In this document: piece by piece, positions 61,254-64,000 of the stretch
How the letters are laid out: every line of letters begins with the position of its first letter
Position numbering within the stretch: position 1 is the first letter of the stretch
The notes under the pieces: model-generated
Seen by the model: the letters and a program-made list of their open reading frames with translations, nothing else
What the model was told of the DNA's origin: nothing
Database searches by the model: none
Program-made: the position numbers and the translations under genes
NCBI RefSeq assembly: GCF_014168815.1
Contig: NZ_AP021972.1
Span: 4,340,001-4,404,000, forward strand
Length of the DNA: 64,000 nt
From: Klebsiella sp. WP3-W18-ESBL-02
Lineage (GTDB): Bacteria; Pseudomonadota; Gammaproteobacteria; Enterobacterales; Enterobacteriaceae
Reading direction: 5' to 3'

Positions 61254-63548
61254 GTGTCAGAGTTGTTATCCATCGTTTTGTTCCTGGCCTCCATCGCCAT
61301 TTACGCCTGTAAGGCAGGGCGTAATAAATGGTGGTTCGCCGCTACCTTAACCGTACTGGGCCTGTTTGTGGTCCTGAATATCACCCTGTACGCCAGCGAC
61401 TACTTTACCGGCGACGGAATTAACGATGCGGTGCTCTACACGCTGACCAACAGCCTGACCGGCGCAGGCGTCAGTAAATATATTCTTCCCGGCATCGGCC
61501 TCGCTGCCGCTCTGCTCGCCGTCTTTGGCGCGCTGGGCTGGGTATTGCGCCGACGCCGTTCTCATCCTCATCATTTCGGCTACAGCCTGCTGGCGCTGAT
61601 TCTGGCCGTTTGCTCAGTCGACGCCAGTCCGGCCTTCCGCCAGATTAGCGAGCTGGTCAAATCCCAGTCACGCGATGGCGATCCGGACTTCGCGGCCTAC
61701 TATAAAGAGCCGTCGAAGACGATTCCGAAGCCAAAGATGAATCTCGTTTATATCTACGGCGAGAGTCTGGAGCGCACCTATTTTGACGATGAGGCCTTCC
61801 CGAACCTGACCCCGGAGCTGGGCGCGCTGAAAAACCAGAGCCTGGACTTTAGCCACACCATGCAGCTGCCGGGCACCGACTACACCATTGCCGGAATGGT
61901 CGCCTCACAGTGTGGTATTCCACTGTTTGCGCCGTTCGAAGGCAACGCCTCGGCGTCGCTGTCGAGCTTCTTCCCGCAGAATATCTGCCTTGGCGATATC
62001 CTGAAAAACTCCGGCTACGAAAACTACTTCGTTCAGGGCGCCAACCTGCGCTTTGCCGGTAAAGATGTGTTCCTGAAATCGCACGGTTTTGACTATCTTT
62101 ACGGTGCCGAAGAGCTGAAAACCACCGCCGCTGACCCGAGCTATAAAAACGACTGGGGTTATTACGACGATACCGTGCTCGACGAAGCGTGGAAGAAATT
62201 CGAAGCGCTGTCCCGCGAAGGCAAGCGATTCTCACTGTTTACCCTGACCGTCGATACCCACCACCCGGACGGCTTTATCTCCCGTACCTGTAACCGTAAG
62301 CGGTATGACATCAATGGCAAAGCCAACCAGTCGTTCAGCGCGGTCGCCTGTAGCCAGGAACATATCGCTGAATTTATCAATAAAATCAAAGCATCACCGT
62401 GGTTTAAAGATACCATCATCGTGGTTTCCTCCGACCATCTGGCGATGAAAAATACCGCCTGGGACGCCCTCAACAAGCAGGACCGCAGCAATCTGTTCTT
62501 CGTACTGCGCGGCGATAAGCCCGACGACCAGGACGTCATCGCGGTGAAGCGTAACACGATGGACAACGGCGCTACGGTGCTGGACATGCTGGGTGGCGAC
62601 AACTTCATCGGGCTGGGGCGCAGTAGTCTGTCCGGAGAGTCGCTGTCGGAAGTGTTCCTCAACATGAAGGAAAAGGTGCTGGCGTGGAAGCCGGATATCA
62701 TTCGCCTGTGGAATTTCCCGAAAGAGATCAAAACGTTCTCCATCGACGGCCAGAAAAATATGATTGCCTTCTCCGGCAGCCATTTCCGCCTGCCGCTGCT
62801 GCTGCGCGTGTCTGACAACCGCGTTGAGCCGCTGCCGGAAAGCGAATACTCCGCTCCACTGCGCTACCAGCTGGCCGATTTCGCCCCGCGCGATAACTTT
62901 GTCTGGATCGACCGTTGCTACAAGATGGCGCAGCTATGGTCGCCCAAGCTGGCTCTGTCTACCGACTGGTGCGTCTCACAGGGTCAGCTCGGCGGCGAAC
63001 AAAAAGTGCAGCACGTCGACAAAGCGGTCTGGAACGGTAAGACCGATTTTCGCGATACGGTCATCGACATGGTGCGCTACAAAGGCAACGTGGATGCGCT
63101 CAAAACCGTCGATAACGATATTCGCTATAAGGCCGACAGCTTTATCTTTAACGTCGCCGGCGCGCCGGAAGAGGTGAAAAGCTTTAGCGGCATCTCCCGC
63201 CCTGAATCCTGGGGACGCTGGTCCAACGCACAGCTCGGCGATGCGGTAAAAATTGAGTATCAGCAGCCGCTGCCAAAACGCTTCGACCTGGTTATCACCG
63301 CTAAGGCCTTTGGCCCGAACGCCGATAAGCCCATCCCGGTTCGCGTCGGCGACAGCGAGCAAATGCTCACACTCGGCCACGACGTTACCACCACCACGCT
63401 GCACTTCGAAAACCCGTCGGACGCCAGTACGCTAGTGATCGTGCCTCCTGACCCGCAGGCCACCAACGAGGGTAACATCCTCGGCCACTCGCCGCGCAAG
63501 CTCGGCATCGGGATGGTAGAAATCAAAGTGATTGCCGCAGAGGGTTAA
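61254..63548 (+). CDS. opgB: Phosphoglycerol transferase I (OPG substitution)
   Basis: 764-residue inner-membrane enzyme that transfers phosphoglycerol from phosphatidylglycerol to osmoregulated periplasmic glucans. Four transmembrane helices lie before residue 130. The periplasmic sulfatase-like domain starts at NLVYIYGESLERTYFDDEAF (nucleophilic Thr region near 175), with THHPDG and VVSSDHLAM metal sites further on. Start GTG at 61254, preceded by GAGG, as in E. coli (763 residues). Confidence 0.96.
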   Translation: MSELLSIVLFLASIAIYACKAGRNKWWFAATLTVLGLFVVLNITLYASDYFTGDGINDAVLYTLTNSLTGAGVSKYILPGIGLAAALLAVFGALGWVLRRRRSHPHHFGYSLLALILAVCSVDASPAFRQISELVKSQSRDGDPDFAAYYKEPSKTIPKPKMNLVYIYGESLERTYFDDEAFPNLTPELGALKNQSLDFSHTMQLPGTDYTIAGMVASQCGIPLFAPFEGNASASLSSFFPQNICLGDILKNSGYENYFVQGANLRFAGKDVFLKSHGFDYLYGAEELKTTAADPSYKNDWGYYDDTVLDEAWKKFEALSREGKRFSLFTLTVDTHHPDGFISRTCNRKRYDINGKANQSFSAVACSQEHIAEFINKIKASPWFKDTIIVVSSDHLAMKNTAWDALNKQDRSNLFFVLRGDKPDDQDVIAVKRNTMDNGATVLDMLGGDNFIGLGRSSLSGESLSEVFLNMKEKVLAWKPDIIRLWNFPKEIKTFSIDGQKNMIAFSGSHFRLPLLLRVSDNRVEPLPESEYSAPLRYQLADFAPRDNFVWIDRCYKMAQLWSPKLALSTDWCVSQGQLGGEQKVQHVDKAVWNGKTDFRDTVIDMVRYKGNVDALKTVDNDIRYKADSFIFNVAGAPEEVKSFSGISRPESWGRWSNAQLGDAVKIEYQQPLPKRFDLVITAKAFGPNADKPIPVRVGDSEQMLTLGHDVTTTTLHFENPSDASTLVIVPPDPQATNEGNILGHSPRKLGIGMVEIKVIAAEG

Positions 63549-63560
63549 CGCCGGATGCAC

Positions 63561-63580
63561 ACGGGGGGCATATCGCCCCC
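63561..63580 (+). terminator. opgB terminator
   Basis: GGGGGG / CCCCCC stem enclosing CATATCG, then TT, 12 bp after opgB. Confidence 0.8.
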
Positions 63581-63742
63581 CTTCTCGCCGCCCACTTTTG
63601 TAAAAATAAAAATCTATACAAAAATTATAAATCAGATTAAAACACTATATAAATTCAATTTGTATTTATAAATATACCAGTAAAAGCAAATTATTTAGCA
63701 TTTATCAACACACAAAACTTTGGTAAATGTTGCTGCGTCATT

Positions 63743-64000
63743 ATGCTCACTGGTTATAAATTCGAATCTATCCGCGTCTTAGATAACGAGAACATCGTTG
63801 CCTGGGAAGTGCTTTCCACCGCCTCTTCTCAGATTAACCTCGAGCTTTTTTTCAACAGCATGGCGCTCGACGCCCGGGTCGCCCTTTTCTTCGCGCAACT
63901 TGCGCACGTGGTCAATCCCCCCGCATCCGGAAAATATTATCTGAACGCCAGCGCAGACGTTCTGCTGACGCCTGATTTTTTACAACGCCTTGGCGAAGAA
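63743..64000 (+). CDS. EAL-domain protein, N-terminal part (cut by window edge)
   Basis: 86 residues visible, start MLTGYKFESIRVLDNENIVA. WEVLS at residues 21-25 aligns with the E-x-L core of EAL domains (normally EALLR/EVLLR), and KYYLNASADVLLTPDFLQRL with the second conserved strand. The EAL catalytic signature appears altered to WEVLS, so this may be a non-catalytic, binding-only c-di-GMP or regulatory protein; the rest is outside the window. AT-rich DNA (63590-63700) precedes it. Confidence 0.7.
   Translation, partial: MLTGYKFESIRVLDNENIVAWEVLSTASSQINLELFFNSMALDARVALFFAQLAHVVNPPASGKYYLNASADVLLTPDFLQRLGEE

Overview
This window is a stretch of enterobacterial (Enterobacteriaceae) chromosome. 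Proteins close to those of Escherichia coli occur in the order expected around the end/start of the E. coli map: deo operon, nadR-radA-serB, slt-trpR, rob, arcA, thrLABC. It runs inverted relative to the usual E. coli numbering. Enterobacterial REP/BIME repeats sit between genes. The gene content is not that of E. coli: a kps capsule locus lies between ettA and nadR, creBCD, osmY and yjjU are absent, and pobA with an AraC-type regulator is present. The genus cannot be fixed from sequence reading alone; Citrobacter, Enterobacter, Kluyvera, Klebsiella and related genera are candidates.

Region by region. 1-4.3 kb: threonine operon (thrC partial, thrB, thrA, leader thrL with attenuator), minus strand. 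4.4-13.6 kb: lasT, a frameshifted yjjY-like small ORF, arcA, creA, rob, gpmB, yjjX, trpR with a large operator palindrome, slt, ettA. 13.6-28.4 kb: accessory capsule locus of the ABC-transporter (group 2-like) type. kpsE-kpsD-kpsC-kpsS run on the plus strand. They converge on a very AT-rich minus-strand operon: kpsM-kpsT, a glycerophosphotransferase/GT4 fusion split by an IS5-family element, an unknown gene, a Stealth phosphotransferase broken by a one-base slip in a poly-A tract, and a hexapeptide acyltransferase. A JUMPstart/ops (RfaH) element precedes kpsM. 28.4-34 kb: nadR, radA, serB, smp, lplA. 34-42.9 kb: a REP-associated transposase between twin BIMEs, deoD-deoB-deoA-deoC, glycyl-radical pair yjjI-yjjW, and a NupC-type transporter. 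43-48.7 kb: yjjV, ytjA, prfC, yjjG, rimI, holD, rsmC. 48.9-49.2 kb: three tandem tRNA-Leu(CAG). 49.2-57.6 kb: yjjZ, a diguanylate cyclase, fhuF with Fur boxes, an orphan PTS EIIC, a YbaK-type deacylase, bglJ-yjjQ, and a pobA/AraC-regulator pair. 57.8-63.5 kb: yjjP-yjjB, dnaT-dnaC, yjjA, opgB. The window ends inside an EAL-domain gene.

The most unusual part is the capsule locus. KpsM/KpsT (inner-membrane export), KpsE/KpsD (periplasm and outer membrane) and KpsC/KpsS (Kdo linker) form a complete export set. The two polymerase-like genes belong to phosphotransferase families, suggesting a phosphate-linked, teichoic-acid-like polymer. Both are broken here in ways that look recent and reversible: removing the IS with one TTA duplication, or adding one A to an A8 tract, restores full-length frames. 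The strain is probably non-capsulated at present, or phase-variable.
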